A stretch of DNA of 49,310 bases, from assembly GCA_018653605.1 (NCBI GenBank), contig JABHYY010000016.1, positions 1 through 49,310 on the forward strand, written 5' to 3'. A program made the position numbers and the translations under genes. The DNA comes from an archaeon. GTDB lineage: Archaea > Nanobdellota > Nanobdellia > SCGC-AAA011-G17 > GW2011-AR17. The notes under the pieces are model-generated. The model saw nothing but the letters and a program-made list of their open reading frames with translations. It did not search any database and was not told the DNA's origin. Of the stretch, positions 48,862 to 49,310 are shown one piece after another. How positions within the stretch are numbered: position 1 is the first letter of the stretch; each line of letters starts with the position of its first letter.

Positions 48862-49197
48862 TTACATGCCAAATAAATAATTTGCAGGGTATCCTTCTCG
48901 AACTAATTCTACTTCTACATCATGATCTGGAGAATAATATTGAACTGTAATTACATAATCAGCAAAACCATCTTCAACACTACGCCTAACAAAGTATAAT
49001 TTCCCCTCGATTCCACCTTTAAGTGTGATTGGTTGAAAATAGCAACCCCTTCCCATTACAGGGGGTTGATCTGGTCTCCTTTGAAGAATCTCAAAAACAA
49101 GATCAGGATCAATTTTATAATCGTATTCTTGAAACCTTTTAATTACTTCTAATGCTCCTTTGATATTCTCTTCTGTTAGCCTATATTTGTCTTCCAT
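48862..49197 (-). CDS. Small hypothetical protein
   Basis: 111 residues from the start chosen by promoter spacing (MEDKYRLTEENIKGALEVIK); the ORF-track start at 49254 includes the promoter. A helical N-terminal third is followed by beta-like segments (GKLYFVRRSVEDGFADYVITVQYYSPDHDVEVELVREGYP). Family not recognised. It ends 2 bases after the thermonuclease stop on the other strand. Confidence 0.68.
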   Translation of the reverse strand: MEDKYRLTEENIKGALEVIKRFQEYDYKIDPDLVFEILQRRPDQPPVMGRGCYFQPITLKGGIEGKLYFVRRSVEDGFADYVITVQYYSPDHDVEVELVREGYPANYLFGM

Positions 49198-49213
49198 ACT
49201 TTTTGAGTAATAG

Positions 49214-49225
49214 GATATATACTTA
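49214..49225 (-). promoter_or_regulatory. TATA box of the gene at 49197
   Basis: Reverse-strand TAAGTATATATC is centred about 24-25 bases before the ATG at 49197, fixing that start. Confidence 0.55.
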
Positions 49226-49261
49226 AGATTATGGTGCAAAATATTTGACACCAAAAGAGAA

Positions 49262-49271
49262 GATTTAAATA
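49262..49271 (+). promoter_or_regulatory. TATA box of the gene entering at the window end
   Basis: GATTTAAATA is centred 27 bases before the ATG at 49294. Confidence 0.5.
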
Positions 49272-49293
49272 ATATCTTAACTTCAATTTTCCT

Positions 49294-49310
49294 ATGGATT
49301 TAGAAAAAAA
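49294..49310 (+). CDS. Start of a gene cut off by the window end
   Basis: Only MDLEK is visible. An ATG at the standard leaderless distance from a TATA box suggests a real start; nothing about function can be said. Confidence 0.4.

Overview
The window is archaeal. It carries the archaeal S10/spc-type ribosomal protein superoperon (with S4e, L32e, L19e, L14e, L34e, SUI1/eIF1 and the RNase P protein Rpp29), an L1-L10(P0)-L12(P1) operon, Mre11-Rad50, topoisomerase VI, prefoldin, Pth2, an eukaryote/archaea-type primase and an intron-bearing tRNA-Tyr. The DNA is AT-rich and packed, with many 4-base ATGA start/stop overlaps and convergent genes that share stop codons. A fused PriS-PriL primase, short proteins, an exosortase-type membrane protein, bacterial-type LeuRS and MetRS, and a superoperon without adenylate or cytidylate kinase together suggest a reduced DPANN archaeon, most likely Pacearchaeota or Woesearchaeota. 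The phylum is an inference.

Layout. 1-6.9 kb: the 3' part of topoisomerase VI subunit A, a very large acidic single-span membrane protein, tRNA-Asn and tRNA-Ile, bacterial-type MetRS, a free-standing LAGLIDADG protein with two HTH domains, and a helical-repeat protein. 7-15.2 kb: a small PLP-fold enzyme with small membrane proteins and a multi-zinc-ribbon protein, bacterial-type LeuRS, a membrane-tethered winged-helix regulator with an exported membrane partner, a conserved archaeal protein coupled to an Mtq2/HemK2-type methyltransferase, and a 41-residue zinc ribbon. 15.2-18.4 kb: L1-L10-L12, a coiled-coil protein and a small membrane transporter. 18.4-18.9 kb: an archaeosortase-like gene on the other strand. 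19-33.6 kb: the ribosomal superoperon, SecY, an Oxa1/YidC-like DUF106 protein, L34e, L14e and prefoldin alpha. 33.7-49.3 kb: fused primase, DJ-1/PfpI, MscS-like channel, a DRG-like G protein with lost G motifs, a lipoprotein with a repeat-rich secreted protein, Pth2, tRNA-Tyr, Rad50-Mre11, oligoendopeptidase F, a caspase-fold-like protein, an isolated 5S rRNA gene and a secreted thermonuclease.

Expression signals are unusually readable. At almost every transcription unit a TATA box (T/A-TTTAAATA or TTTATAAA) is centred about 25-28 bases before the start codon, which implies leaderless mRNA; this settles several ambiguous starts (metG, mre11, the membrane wHTH gene, L34e, the thermonuclease). 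Shine-Dalgarno motifs appear inside operons and on the few leadered genes (L1, L12, the secreted proteins). The exceptions are the interesting ones. The L1 operon has a leader of about 36 bases that folds into what looks like the ribosomal protein L1 recognition motif, including the Shine-Dalgarno. The L3 operon has a leader of about 165 bases, richer in CG dinucleotides than the surrounding genes, with several possible hairpins and no convincing ORF.

The strongest leads for a second look are the L1 leader, the L3 leader, the clan CD-like protein, the archaeosortase-like protein, the fused primase, the degenerate DRG protein and the zinc-ribbon/small-membrane-protein cluster. I do not see a CRISPR array, transposon, prophage or obvious defence island.
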